A stretch of 64,000 nucleotides of DNA. Source: Eulemur rufifrons. Taxonomy: Eukaryota > Chordata > Mammalia > Primates > Lemuridae. Where the stretch lies: the NCBI RefSeq assembly GCF_041146395.1, contig NC_090989.1, positions 250,532,843 through 250,596,842 of the forward strand, written 5' to 3'. The translations under genes were made by a program, and so were the position numbers. A model generated the notes under the pieces. That model was given only the letters and a program-made list of their open reading frames with translations. It had not been told where the DNA came from and did no database searches. Shown here piece after piece: positions 50,585 to 61,737 of this stretch. Each line of letters starts with the position of its first letter. The stretch's first letter is position 1.

Positions 50585-50602
50585 AGAAAGAGAAGAGAAA
50601 AG

Positions 50603-50636
<34 letters not shown>

Positions 50637-50743
50637 AAGAAAAAAGAAAAGGAAAGAAAGCAAAGAAAGAGGAGAAAACGAAAGAGAAAAGAAAAAAAAG
50701 AAGAAAAAGAAAGAAAGAAAAAGAAAAAAAAAAAAAAAAAAAA
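50585..50743 (-). repeat. Long polypyrimidine/polypurine tract in L1 5'UTR
   Basis: Plus strand is almost only A and G (a 32-A run, then GAAA-type units and another A run); the L1 sense strand is T/C. It lies just upstream of the ORF1 leader. Two shorter tracts of the same kind occur at about 51086-51140 (A-rich) and 51238-51263 (T-rich). Confidence 0.9.
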
Positions 50744-50839
50744 GCCAAACCAAAAAACACCAAAAACGCCAACAAAAATGAACAAAAACAAACTACATAG
50801 CACTTCACCACACCGCAAGGCAGAAAGATACACAAATCT

Positions 50840-51350
50840 GAAGTATATAATTCAGCGACTCAATGTTTTTTTGTTTGTTTGTTTGTTTGTTTTACGCCTT
50901 AGCACAGCTCCGCCCCTTCACGCCCGCCCGGCTGGGTCCCGGGCGGTTTCGCAGTGGATTTCAAGATGACGTCTGCGCGCCCGCACACCTCCGAGGGTGG
51001 TGGGGATCCAACCTCAGCGCTCAAAAAGGCGCGGCAGCCAGAGGCCCAGAGGGCAAAGGTGTCCGCTGAGGCTGTCCGCCACCGGAAAAAAAAAAGAAAA
51101 AGAAAAGAAAAGGAAAGAAAAAAAAAGAAAAAACCCCCAAAAAACAAAAACAAACACAAACACAAACAAACAAAACCCAGAAGAAATTTACCAAGAATAA
51201 AATATACAGTTCGGCGAGCCTATTCTTCTTGTTCGTGTTTTTTTTTTTTTTTTTTTTTTTTTTGCCTTAGCGCAGCTCTGCCCCTTCACCCCGAGCGCGG
51301 CCCCGGCATATCCCGTACTCCTGGCGTTGGTTCAGAGACCAGCGGAGGGC
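50840..51350 (-). repeat. Diverged monomer-like units of the L1 5'UTR
   Basis: GCCTTAGCACAGCTCCGCCC at 50896 and GCCTTAGCGCAGCTCTGCCC at 51264 are clearly the same unit, and GCCCTGGGGCAGATCCGTCC at 52365 a third. After the first, GGGCGGTTTCGCAGTGGATT then TCAAGATGAC parallels GAGCGGTTTCGCCCTCGCTT then TCAAGATGGC of the intact monomers. These look like older generations of the repeat with a decayed YY1 site. Confidence 0.7.
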
Positions 51351-52323
51351 GCCGGGCAGAGAGAGCCGCTCGGCTCTTTATGGCTCCTGAGCGGTTTCGC
51401 CCTCGCTTTCAAGATGGCGCCTGCAGAGCTCCGGGGCTGGAGGAGACTGGCTCCTCGGCAGGCAGAGACCACCACTGCCCGGGGGCTGGCGAGCAAGGAC
51501 GCGCACCGGGGGGTCACCGGCTGGAGAACCGCCGAAAAAGGCAGCACGGGCAGAAAGAGCCGCTGGGCACTTTTTGGCTCCCGAGCGGTTTTGCCTTCGC
51601 TTTCAAGATGGCGCCTGCCGAGCTCCGGGGCTGGAGGGGGCCGGCTCCCCGGCAGGCGGAGACCGCCACTGCCCAGGGGCTGGCGAGCAAGGACGCGCAC
51701 CGGGGGGTCACCGGCTGGAGAACCGCCGGAAAAGGCAGCACGGGCAGAAAGAGCCGCTGGTCACTTTTTGGCTCCCGAGCGGTTTTGCCTTCGCTTTCAA
51801 GATGGCGCCTGCCGAGCTCCGGGGCTGGAGGGGACCGGCTCCCCGGCAGGCAGAGACCGCCACTGCCCAGGGGCTGGCCAGCAAGGACACGCACCGGGGG
51901 TGACCGGCTGGAGAACCGCCGAAAAAGGCAGCACCGGCAGAAAGAGCCGCTGGGCACTTTTTGGCTCCCGAGCCGTTTCGCTCTCGCTTTCAAGATGGCG
52001 CCTGCCAAGCTCCGGGGCTGGAGGGGACCGGCTCCCCGGCAGGCAGAGACCGCCACTGCCCAGGGGCTGGCCAGCAAGGACACGCACCGGGGGTGACCGG
52101 CTGGAGAACCGCCGAAAAAGGCAGCACCGGCAGAAAGAGCCGCTGGGCACTTTTTGGCTCCCGAGCCGTTTCGCTCTCGCTTTCAAGATGGCGCCTGCCA
52201 AGCTCCGGGGCTGGAGGGGACCGGCTCCCCGGCAGGCAGAGACCGCCACTGCCCAGGGGCTGGCCAGCGAGGACACGCACCGGGGGTGACCGGCTGGAGA
52301 ACTGCCGAAAAAGGCAGCACGGG
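51350..52323 (-). repeat. Tandem 193-194-bp monomer array (five copies) with YY1-type motifs
   Basis: The anchor AAGATGGCGCCTGC recurs on the plus strand at 51411, 51605, 51799, 51992 and 52185: spacings 194, 194, 193, 193. On the L1 sense strand this is GGCGCCATCTT, a YY1-like site. Units at about 51903-52095 and 52096-52288 differ at a single position (A to G at 52269), so amplification or homogenisation is very recent; the outermost ORF1-side copy is the most diverged. Each unit also holds a GC-rich block CGGGGCTGGAGGGGACCGGC and GGCAGAAAGAGCCGCTGGGC. By analogy with rodent L1 monomers these are probable promoter/enhancer units. Confidence 0.95.
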
Positions 52324-52324
52324 G

Positions 52325-52814
52325 TACAACGCTATTTGCTGTCCGGGAGTCTTTTGTGTTTTTCTGCCCTGGGGCAGATCCGTCCCTCCTCGCCAAGCGC
52401 TGTCTCAGCTGAGATCCCCCAGGTTCTAAGGTAATTTCTCAAAAAAGCCTCCTGTCTGCAATGCGCCACGTATCCCTCAGTGATTCTGCGCTGGCCTGGG
52501 TCAGGGCTCTATTCAATTGGGAGCGGCGGTCAATGAGGAGGACAAGCCGCTTTCCCGAGAGGCTGCACCCGCCCCGGCTGGGGGCGGGTGTATCCGACCC
52601 GCGCTCCGCTGGCTAGTGTCTGTCCCGCGTTCCCAATTTTCGTTCACCTCAGACCTCACTCGCTCTGTTTGTCCCACGCTGATTCTCCGTGGATTCACAC
52701 CGCTGTTCCTGTGTGGGAGCGGTCTTCTAGCGTTGTGGCAGGTCCGGATCGAAGCCTTCCTTCCCGGGAGCGCAGATTCAGGCCGTCACCACCACTCCGC
52801 CATCTTTGATCTTC
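52325..52814 (-). promoter_or_regulatory. Unique CpG-rich 5' tip of the L1
   Basis: 490 bp not made of monomers, with many CpGs, GC boxes (CCCGCCCCGG and GGGGGCGGG near 52568-52586) and the 5'-terminal YY1-type motif. If transcription starts at the 5' end as in human L1, this segment rather than the monomers would position it. Confidence 0.75.
52797..52808 (-). promoter_or_regulatory. 5'-terminal YY1-type motif of the L1
   Basis: L1-sense CAAAGATGGCGG at bases 7-18 of the element. Human L1 has CAAGATGGCC at nearly the same place, where YY1 binding sets accurate initiation. Its orientation is opposite to the motifs in the monomers. Confidence 0.8.
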
Positions 52815-52832
52815 CCACTACCATAATTTTTA
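52815..52832. repeat. Target-site duplication of the full-length L1, right copy
   Basis: CCACTACCATAATTTTTA, 18 of 18 identical to 44983-45000. Confidence 0.97.
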
Positions 52833-52875
52833 AACTCAAAGGCCCTAACAGTACAGTTCCAAGACTCTAATGCAA

Positions 52876-55800
52876 GACTAACAGCAGACTTCTCAGCAGA
52901 AACCGTACAGTCCTGGAGATATTGGGATTCTATTTGCAGTATTCTCAAAGAAAAGAACTATCAGCCATGAATTTTGTATGCTGTTAAGCTAAGCTTCATA
53001 AATAAAGGCAAAACGAAGTCATTTCCAGACAAGCAAACACTAAGGAAATTCATCATCACTAGACTGGACCTATAAAAAATGCTCAAGAGAGTTCTAAACA
53101 TGGAAACAAAAGGTGAATTCTTGCCATTATAAAAACACATAAAACTATAAAATTCACAGGTTTTATAAAACAATTTCACAATTGAGAATACAAAGCAATT
53201 AGGTAACAATTAACATTATGACAGGAACAGAATCACACATATCAATATTAACTTTGAACAAAAATGGACTAAATGCCCCACTTGGAAGACATAGGTTGGC
53301 AGAATGGATTTAAAAAAAACAGAACCCAACTATATGCTGCCTTCAAGAGACTTTCCTAACTAATAACAACTTTTGTAGACTCAAGGTAAAGGGGTGGAAA
53401 AAGATATCCCATGAAAATGGAAACTTAAAAGCAAGCAGGAGTAGCTATACTTATATCAGATAAAAAAGATTTTAAACAAACAACAGTAAAAAGAGGAAGA
53501 TCATTATATAATGACAAAGGGATCAATTCAACAATAAGATATAACAATCCTCAATACCTATGTACTCAGCACCAGAGTGCCCAGATTCATAAAGAAAATG
53601 CTACTAGACCTAATAAAAGAGACAGACAGCAATACAAAATAGTGGGGGCCTTCAACACCCCCAATGATAGCACTAGACAGATCAGCAAGGCATAAAATCA
53701 ACAAACACTAGACTTAAACTGGACTCAAACAAATGGACCTAACAAACATTTACAGAACATTCTACCCAACAACTGCAGAGTACACATTTTTCTTCTTAAA
53801 AACCTAATGTTGCACCTCAAGGAACTACAAAAACAAGAACAAACCGACCCAAAGCTAGTGGAAGAAAAAAATAATAAAGATCAGAGCAGAACTAAATGAA
53901 ATTGGGACCAAAAAATACAATACAAAAGATCAATGAAACAAAACATTTGTTCTTTGAAAAGATAAACAAAATGGGTAGACCAATCCCTAGATTAACCAAG
54001 AAGAGAGAAAAATCAAACAAACTCAATCAGAAATTAAAAAGAAAACATTACAGCTGATACCACAGAAATACAAAAGATCATCTGAGACTACTATGAACAT
54101 CTCTATGCCCACAAACTAGAGGAAATGGGTAAATTCCTGGAAACATATAACCTCCCAAACTTGAATCAAGAAATGAGAGAAATCTGAACACCAATAACGA
54201 GTAGTGAGACTGAATCAGTAATAAAAAAAAAAAATCTCCCAAGGAAAAAAAGCCCAGGACCATACAGATTCACAGCCAAATTCTATCAGACATGCAAAGA
54301 ACTGATACCAATCCTACTGAAATTTTTCCAAAAGGTTGAGAAGAAGGGAATCCTCCCTAATTCATTTTATGAAGATAGTATCACTCTGATATCAAAGCTA
54401 GCAAAGGAAGCAACAGAAATAGAAAACTACAGACCAATATCCCTGATGAATATAAATGCAAAAATCCTCAACAAATACTAGCAAACCAAATCCAACAGCA
54501 CACCAAAAAGATAACTCACCATGATCAAAGGAGTTTCATCCCAGGGAGGCAAGGATTGTTCAACATATGCAAGTCAATAAATATCATTCACCACATAAAC
54601 ATAATTTAAAACATTTGATCATCTCAATAGGTGCCGAAGAAGCATTCAATAAAATCCAGCATCTCTTCATGATAAAAATCCCCAACAAACTAGACATAGA
54701 AGAAATATACCTCAAAATAATAAGAACCATATATGACAAACCCACAGCCAACATCACACTGAACAGGAACAAGTTTAAATTATTCTCCCTAAGGACTAAA
54801 ACAGGGCAAGGATGCCCACTGTCACAAATTCTATTCAACTTAGTACCAGAAGTCCTAGACAGAGCAGTCAGGCAACAGAAAGAAATAAAGGGCATTTGAA
54901 TTGGAAAAGGGGAAGTCAAATTATCTCTATGATGTTATAACTATAAAACCCTAAAGACTCCTCCAAAAGACTCCTAGATTTGATAAATGAATTCAGTAAA
55001 GTCTCAGGTTACAAAATCAATGTACACAAATCAGTACCATTTCTATATATCAACCAATAACAACAACAAAGCTGAGAACCAAACCATGAACTCAATCCCA
55101 TTTATAATAGCTGTTAAAAAAAAAAAGAAAGAAAGAAAGAAAGGCAACAACACCTAGGAATATACTTAACCAAGGAGGTCAAAGATCTCTACCAGGAGAG
55201 CTATAAATCACTGATCAAAGAAATTGTAGATGACACAAACAAATGGAAAAATATTCCATGCTCATGAATTGGAAGAATCAATATTGTTAAAATGACCATA
55301 CTGCCTAAAGCAATCTACAGATTCAATTTCTATCAAAATATCAATGTCATTTTTCACAGAATTAGAAAAACAAACAATTCTAAAATTCACATTGAACCAA
55401 AAAAAGCCCAAATAGCCAAAGCCATCCTAAGCAAAAAGAATGAAATTAGAGGCATTACCATTACTGGACTTCAGGTTATACTACCAAGCCCAGAGTAACC
55501 AAAACATCATAGTACTGGCATAAACGTAGGCACATAGCTCAATACAATAGAATAGAGAATGCAGAAAAAAAATTACATACCTACAACCAACTGATCTTCA
55601 ACAAAGCAGATGAAAACATACACTGGGGAAAGGACATACTATTCGATAAATGGAGGCGGGAAAACTGGATAGCCATATGCAGAAGAATGAAACTGGATCA
55701 CTATCTCTCACCATATATAAAAATTAACTTAACATGGATTAAAGACTTAAACATAAAACCTGAAAGCATCAAAATCCTAGAAGAAAACCTAGGAAAAGCT

Positions 55801-56786
55801 CTTCTAGCATCAGCCTAGGCAAAGAATTTATGACTAAGACCCCAAAGCAAATGCAACAAAAACAAAAATAGACAAATGAGACTTAAGTAAACTAAAAAGC
55901 TTCTGCACAGAAAGAGAAATAAACAAGAGAGTAAATAGAAAATCTACAGAATGGGAGAAATTATCCAACAAAACACTAATATCCAGAATCTACAAGGAAC
56001 TCAGCAAGAAAAAAACAGCCCCATTAAAAAGTGGGCAAATGACATGAACAGACATTTTTCAAATGGCCAACAAACATGAAAAAATTCTCAATATCACCAA
56101 TTACCAGAGAAATGCAAAACAAAACCACAATGTGATATCATCTTACTCCAGTAAAAATGACCATTATTAAAAAGTAAAAAAACAATAGATGTTGGCGCAG
56201 ATGCAGTAAAAAGGGAATGCCTATACACTGTTGGTGGGAATGTAAATTAGTGTAATCTCTGTGGAAAACGGTATGGAGATTTCTCAAAGAACTAAAAATA
56301 GGTCTACTATTCAATCCAGCAATCTCACCACTGGGTAGCTACCCAAAGGAAAAGAAGTCATTATATCAAAAGGATACCTGCACCTCTTATGTTTATCACA
56401 GCACAATTTACAATAGCAAAGATGTGGAATCAACTGATAAGTGGATAAAGAAATAATGTCTTTTGCAGCAATTTGGATGGAACTAGAGGCCATTATCCTA
56501 AGTAAAGTAGCTCAGGAAAGTAAAAACAAATACCACATGTTCTCACTCATAAGTGGGAGCTAAACTATGGGTACACATAGTCACATAAACTGGAATAATA
56601 GATATTGGAGATGCCAAAGGCAGAAGGGTGGGAGGGGGTAAGACATGAAAAATTACCTGTGGGGTACAATGTACACTATTCAGGTGACGGGTATGCTAAA
56701 AGCTCAGATCTCACCACTATACAATATATCCATGTAACAAAACTTCACTTGTACTCCCTAAATATATTGGAATAAAAATTTTTTAA
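52876..56786 (+). mobile_element. Older 5'-truncated L1
   Basis: Starts in the 3' part of ORF1 (AGCAGACTTCTCAGCAGAAA...AAGCTAAGCTTCATAAATAA), runs through a badly frameshifted ORF2 and ends with the 3'UTR and tail. ORF2 landmarks include PTANITL and [20 protein letters not shown] at 54567-54899, the FADD region destroyed, and a final CTGTTGGTGGGAATGTAAAT region. Bounded by AAGACTCTAATGCAA (52861-52875) and AAGACTCTGATGCAA (56787-56801), 14 of 15 matching. Many stops and indels: dead. The open pieces (54567-54899, 55292-55498) are remnants. Confidence 0.93.
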
Positions 56787-57564
56787 AAGACTCTGATGCA
56801 AATAAAATATTCAGAGTTAGTTGGAGACCCAAGATTATTAAGTAGATGATTATAGTGAGAGAGTGTATTTGGATATTTTTACTTTGTTTAAAGATAAGCT
56901 ATTCATTTAAATGGATTACAGGCATCCCTCCCTTTTCACAGTTCTAATATGTACAAATTTTACTTGCCATGGTTTAGTTACATAATACCAGTCACCCAAC
57001 AAAACAGTACAGATTACAGTTACCACTATATATTAACTGTAAGTAATCACATACAGCACAAACTTTGCTGCTAAACTTCCGTCCACAAATCACTATGCAA
57101 GTAACAGACAGGCGTCATGATCAGTAACCAATCACATCACTTCTTTCAAAGTCTGCCGGTGACTGGTCACCACACATCTGTTATTTGGTTCAGGCACAGA
57201 CAGCATATAGTTGTGTTGTCTCCTTGTCCCCAGTGATAAACTCGTGTAACACTTTACAACAAAGATTAAAGTTCAGCAAAGAAATGAAAAGTGATAATGT
57301 TGGAAATGAAATCGGATGTGATTAGAAGATTTCAAAATGGCAACATCAAAGCAAAGATAGGACAAGAACTAGGGCTTCATGAAGCTAGGGTAAAAACTAT
57401 ACAGGCAAATTATATAAACTATACTGTTTATATTAGATGAATATAAACAAGGTGAAGTTGCCCCAATATATTTTAGATTAAATCGTAGTAGGAACAGAAA
57501 GCCACATATGGTTGAAATGGAATATTTACTTCTATTTTGAAGATTGCAATAAAAAATAACCCCA

Positions 57565-57840
<276 letters not shown>

Positions 57841-58113
57841 CAAAATAAAACACACCCAATCAGTTCAACTAGCATCCCAAACTGTTAAAGTTGGTTGCCA
57901 CACTGAAAGAACATAGTAATTCCAAGGACACCAAAGCAGCTTTCATTGCCAGTAAAGACTGGTTTCATCATTTCGCATGTCAGCATGAATGATTAATGCT
58001 AAGCTATCTGATGAAGTGGCTAGTGAAAATAAGTATGCTGCTATGAAATTTGAAACCAGATTCTAAGAATTAATTAAGGCAGGTAGTTATGATGCCCTCA
58101 AATATGAAATTGA

Positions 58114-58270
58114 GGCTGGGCACAGTGGCTCCCACCTGTAATCCCAGCACTTTGGGAGGCCAAGGTGGGAGGATGGCTTGAGGCCAGGAGTTCGAGAACA
58201 GCCAGGGCAAAAGAGTGAGACCTTGTCTCTATAAAAAAAAAAATAATAATAATTAAAATTAAAAAAACTT
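58114..58270 (+). mobile_element. Alu left monomer (FLAM-like)
   Basis: GGCTGGGCACAGTGGCTCCC...GAGACCTTGTCTCTATAAAA, then an A/AAT-rich tail with no right arm. A free left monomer, also inserted in the Tigger relic. Confidence 0.85.
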
Positions 58271-58439
58271 TTTTAAAAATGAAAGTAACTATGAAAAAAG
58301 CATGAAGACACCCCAGAGAAAGTGACACTGGCAAAATTGTCAAGTTAAAGGAACTCTCAAAAGATATTTTACAACATTGGAAGTGCAGAGGATAAAATGT
58401 TAAATGCTAATCCAAACTTTGAAAGGATTATGACAATTT

Positions 58440-58695
58440 GTCAAGGCATAAAAAGGAATGAAATACCAAAACATGCTGCAGTGTGGACAAACCTTGAAAC
58501 ATTATGCTAAGTGAAAGAAGCCAATCACAAAAGACCACATATTATGATTCCATTTATATGAAATGTCCAGAATAGGCAAATCTATAGAAAGAGAAAGTAG
58601 ATGAATAGTTGTCTAGGGCTGAGGAGGGTGAAATGGGAGGATTGGAGGGTGATGGCTAAAGAGTATGGAGTTTAAACCATCTTTTAAAGTTATCA
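58440..58695 (+). repeat. Old L1 3' end (L1M class)
   Basis: CATTATGCTAAGTGAAAGAA, GATTCCATTTATATGAAATG and CCAGAATAGGCAAATCTATA are classic 3'-region landmarks. Confidence 0.8.
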
Positions 58696-58849
58696 GATAG
58701 GCCAGGTGTGGGGGGTCAGGCAGTAGGATTGCTGAGAAGGGAGGCAGAGAGTGGAGCTAAGAGGCAGAGAAGCCAGCAATCTCATGGAGCTGGATGGGAG
58801 CCTACCCAAGGCAGCCAGGACCTAAATAGCCAAGATTACTGAAAAGAAG

Positions 58850-59845
58850 AGGCCTAGGGAAGACAGCATGACACCTAGTGATTTTCACTTCAAGACTAAT
58901 AAAATTAATACTCTTCTAGCACGGCTAATCAAGAAAAAAGTGAACAAGCACAAATTACAAATAACAAGAATAAAAATGGCCTCACTGCAGAGCCTACAAA
59001 CATCAGAGTCACTAATGAGATATTAGAACAACTTTATGCCAACAAATTTGAAGATCTAGATGAAATGGATAAACTCCTAAAAAAAAAAAAAAAAAAACTT
59101 ACCAAAACTGACTCAGGAATATCAGAAAATCTGAATAGTGCTTTAGTTATCAAAGAAACTGAATTTATCATCTAGAACCTTTCCCCAAAGGAATTTCCAG
59201 ATCCTATTGGTTTGTTTTTTTTTTTGTTTTGTTTTTGTCTTTTTTTTTTTTTTGAGACAGAGTTGCCCAGGCCAGAGTGCTGTGTGTGGCTTCTGCCTAG
59301 CTCACAGCAACTTCAAACTCCTGGGCTCAAGCAATCCTTCTGCCTCAGCTTCCCGGGTAGCTGGGACTACAGGCATGTGCCACCATGCTCGGCTAATTTT
59401 TTCTATATATTTTTAGTTGTCCAGCTAATTTCTTTCTGTTTTTAGTAGAGACGGGGGTCTCGCTCTTGCTCAGGCTGGTCTTGAACTCCTGAGCTCAAAA
59501 GATCCTCCTGCCTCAGCCTCCCAGAGTTCTAGGATTACAGGCATAAGCCACCGCACCCGGCCCATCCAATTGGTTTTATTGATGAATTCTTCCACTTAAG
59601 GAAAACACCAGTACTAAGAAAACTTCTTTCAGAGAAGACAAGCTATAAATAATTGAATTTATCAAATTTATAAATAAGTGAATGTATCAAGTTTACCAGT
59701 AAGCAAGGTCAATCAATATACAATAAAAATAAAACAACAAAAATAAATTATGAAAAATGATACAATCAATAGTAGCTCTCACCTGCCACCCCTCCCTAAT
59801 AGAGTTCAGATTTAATATTTTTTAAATGATCATCTCATGCTGAAT
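58850..59845 (+). repeat. Old L1 ORF2 fragment interrupted by an Alu
   Basis: GCCTCACTGCAGAGCCTACA, GAACAACTTTATGCCAACAA, CTAGATGAAATGGATAAACT before the Alu and GGTTTTATTGATGAATTCTT after it are in the order of old L1 ORF2. Internal A-run at 59079-59097. Confidence 0.65.
59214..59562 (-). mobile_element. Alu with strepsirrhine-type spacer
   Basis: Reverse orientation; T-rich head, TATATATTTTTAGTTGTCCA spacer, ends CACCGCACCCGGCC. Duplication GATCCTATTGGTTT / CATCCAATTGGTTT. Confidence 0.94.
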
Positions 59846-61060
59846 TTAAAATTGTGAAGGAAGAAGAAAAGGTCTTAGACTCCTGCTTATCTAACAAACA
59901 TGAATATATGTGTGTCTTCCTTTCAGACAGGCCTTCAGAACAACCCTCCAGGCATTCAACTGCAAGGAACCCCAATAGCCCAGCTGCCATAATCCTTCCA
60001 TTATGTCTGCCTGCATTTGGGAGAGAAGAAAGGACGCTAAGTCATACAGTGGATCTGATCCACAAGCTCATCCTCTACTTTGTTTTCAAGAAGCATCAGT
60101 CCTATAAAGAAAAACTTCCTTGGGCCTAGCTGGAGAACCTTCCAGAAATGAACACAAAAGAGTGAGAGCCAGAGACCAAGAATCCTGGCTGGTAAGACTC
60201 AGAGTGCCAGAATCTGATGTGCAGCCTGAGTCTAAGTGTCTAAAGACTGTTAACACTTCCCCTCTGCCGCTGTATCACAGCATGTCATTGTTCGAAAAAA
60301 TGACTCTAACAAGGGTTATTAATACCTTTAATATATAAGGCACATACAAATAACAATCCAAAAGACCTCAAAGACCTCAAAATACAAGTGGGCAACAATC
60401 CTGAGCAGAAATTACAGAAAAAAAGTCCAATCCAAATGCAAATGTCTAATAACAAATGTTCGTGTTTGCCTGGGGTAGAAATCAAAATTAAAATGAATTT
60501 CCTGTTTTTGTCAAACACATTACCAGAGATTTTTTCAAATAATTATTTTCAAAAAAAATAGCATGATATAAGCACCCTCATATCTGATGGTGGGAATGTT
60601 TTAATATATCTTCAAAATCTGTAACAGATTAACAGGTAAGAAAGAGTTCCTGACAGAGCTGGTTCTAAGCTAAATACTATAAAGAAATAAATGCTGTGCG
60701 AGGGCAAAGTTAATGTATCCTAGCCCACCTACGTCTAAATACGCTGACACAGCTTTTATTTGAAATAAGTACTGTCCTTCAGCTATAGCAAATACTGATA
60801 GAAAGACAAGTATCTCCCCTTACGCTACTGACCTGGTTTTTCTATCATGATTCAGGAATGACTTTAAGAAAGAGCTAAATTGACTGGAAAACTATATTAG
60901 AAAGAAGAGTTTAGGTAGAACATATTTGAGCACTCAGACTGACAGTGCATTTCCAATGTATCCCTCCAACGCACACACACTTGCACTAGCACTCACACAC
61001 GCACATATTTCATGAAATTCCTTCTTGCCTTTATTTTTAAAACTTTTCAAAACATACCTC
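59846..61060. other. Intron-like sequence, nothing recognised
   Basis: Open frame 59854-60129 (+) has no domain. A small ACACAC-rich patch at 60971-61010. No supported gene. Confidence 0.4.
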
Positions 61061-61064
61061 CTCT

Positions 61065-61737
61065 CGATCCTCTAACTTCTCTTTGGCCACTTTCCCCTCT
61101 CTACCAACTAGTTTTCCCCTGTTTGACCCTTAAATACCCCAAATGGTTCACATCCTTGGCTTTCCTTTCAGGCTTACACCTTCTAGATGAGCGTAAGACT
61201 CGCAGACTCTGCTGTTGCTTCCAGAACTCTATCACTCTGCTGACAACGTCCAAATCTATATCTCCTACTCTGCATGAACTTTCCTCACAAGTACTAGAGC
61301 AATATTTCTTGTATTGACCTCAAATGCAAACATCCAAAATGGAATTTTGCTTTCTTACCCTTATCCCACCTACTTTTTGTTCAAAGTTTGTTTGTTCTTT
61401 TGTTCATTCATTCACTCAACAAATAATTACCAAACAGACATTATTGGCCACTCATTCTTCCAAGCTAGACACGTAGGAACCAGCCTTCATTCTTCTACTC
61501 ACCCAGGTCACCTGTGTGTTCTAACGCAGATGGCTCTCTTAGATTCAGCCCTTTTCTTCGTCCCCACTAACACTCTAGCCTTAGTCCTTGTCATTTCTCA
61601 TGCCTGCAGCAGCCTCCTATGTATTTTCCCTGCCAGTAAAGTCAGTCCATCTTCCACAAGGTTGGCAGAATTAACTTCCTAAAAAGTAAATCAGGTCATG
61701 TCACTTCCTGTTCTTAAAAGCCTTTCGTAGCCTATAG
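61065..61737 (+). repeat. LINE-2 ORF fragment
   Basis: TTCTTCTACTCACCCAGGTC-type codons, AAATCAGGTCATGTCACTTC and TTCTTAAAAGCCTTTCGTAG are L2 ORF/3' landmarks; continues after the MER5A. Confidence 0.55.

Larger units (their letters stand above)
45001..52814 (-). mobile_element. Full-length, apparently intact L1 retrotransposon
   Basis: A 7.8-kb L1 with all parts in order on the minus strand: 5'UTR (52814-50135), ORF1 (50134-49130), a 39-nt spacer, ORF2 (49090-45212), a short G-rich 3'UTR and an A tail, bounded by a perfect 18-bp target-site duplication. Both ORFs are uninterrupted. The 5' end carries a YY1-type motif a few bases in, as human L1 does, so it is not 5'-truncated. Perfect flanks, intact frames and many surviving CpGs imply a recent insertion, possibly polymorphic and retrotransposition-competent. 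It is longer than human L1 (about 6 kb) because of the monomer-bearing 5'UTR. Confidence 0.97.
50135..52814 (-). promoter_or_regulatory. L1 5'UTR / internal promoter region
   Basis: 2.68 kb, about three times the human length. In L1-sense order: a unique GC-rich tip (52814 to about 52325); five tandem 193-194-bp monomers (about 52323-51350); then older, diverged monomer-like units separated by long polypyrimidine tracts (51350 to about 50580); then a unique leader to ORF1. The tip and monomers are dense in CpG. L1 5'UTRs contain an RNA polymerase II promoter that drives transcription of the element itself. Confidence 0.9.

Noticed and set aside
50450..50969. Open frames of Lys/Glu or Phe/Leu strings around 50.5-50.97 kb
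   Set aside because: They simply translate the A/G-rich low-complexity tract of the L1 5'UTR in different frames.
54567..54899. 110-codon frame resembling reverse transcriptase
   Set aside because: A surviving piece of the old, frameshifted L1 at 52876-56786; not a gene of its own.
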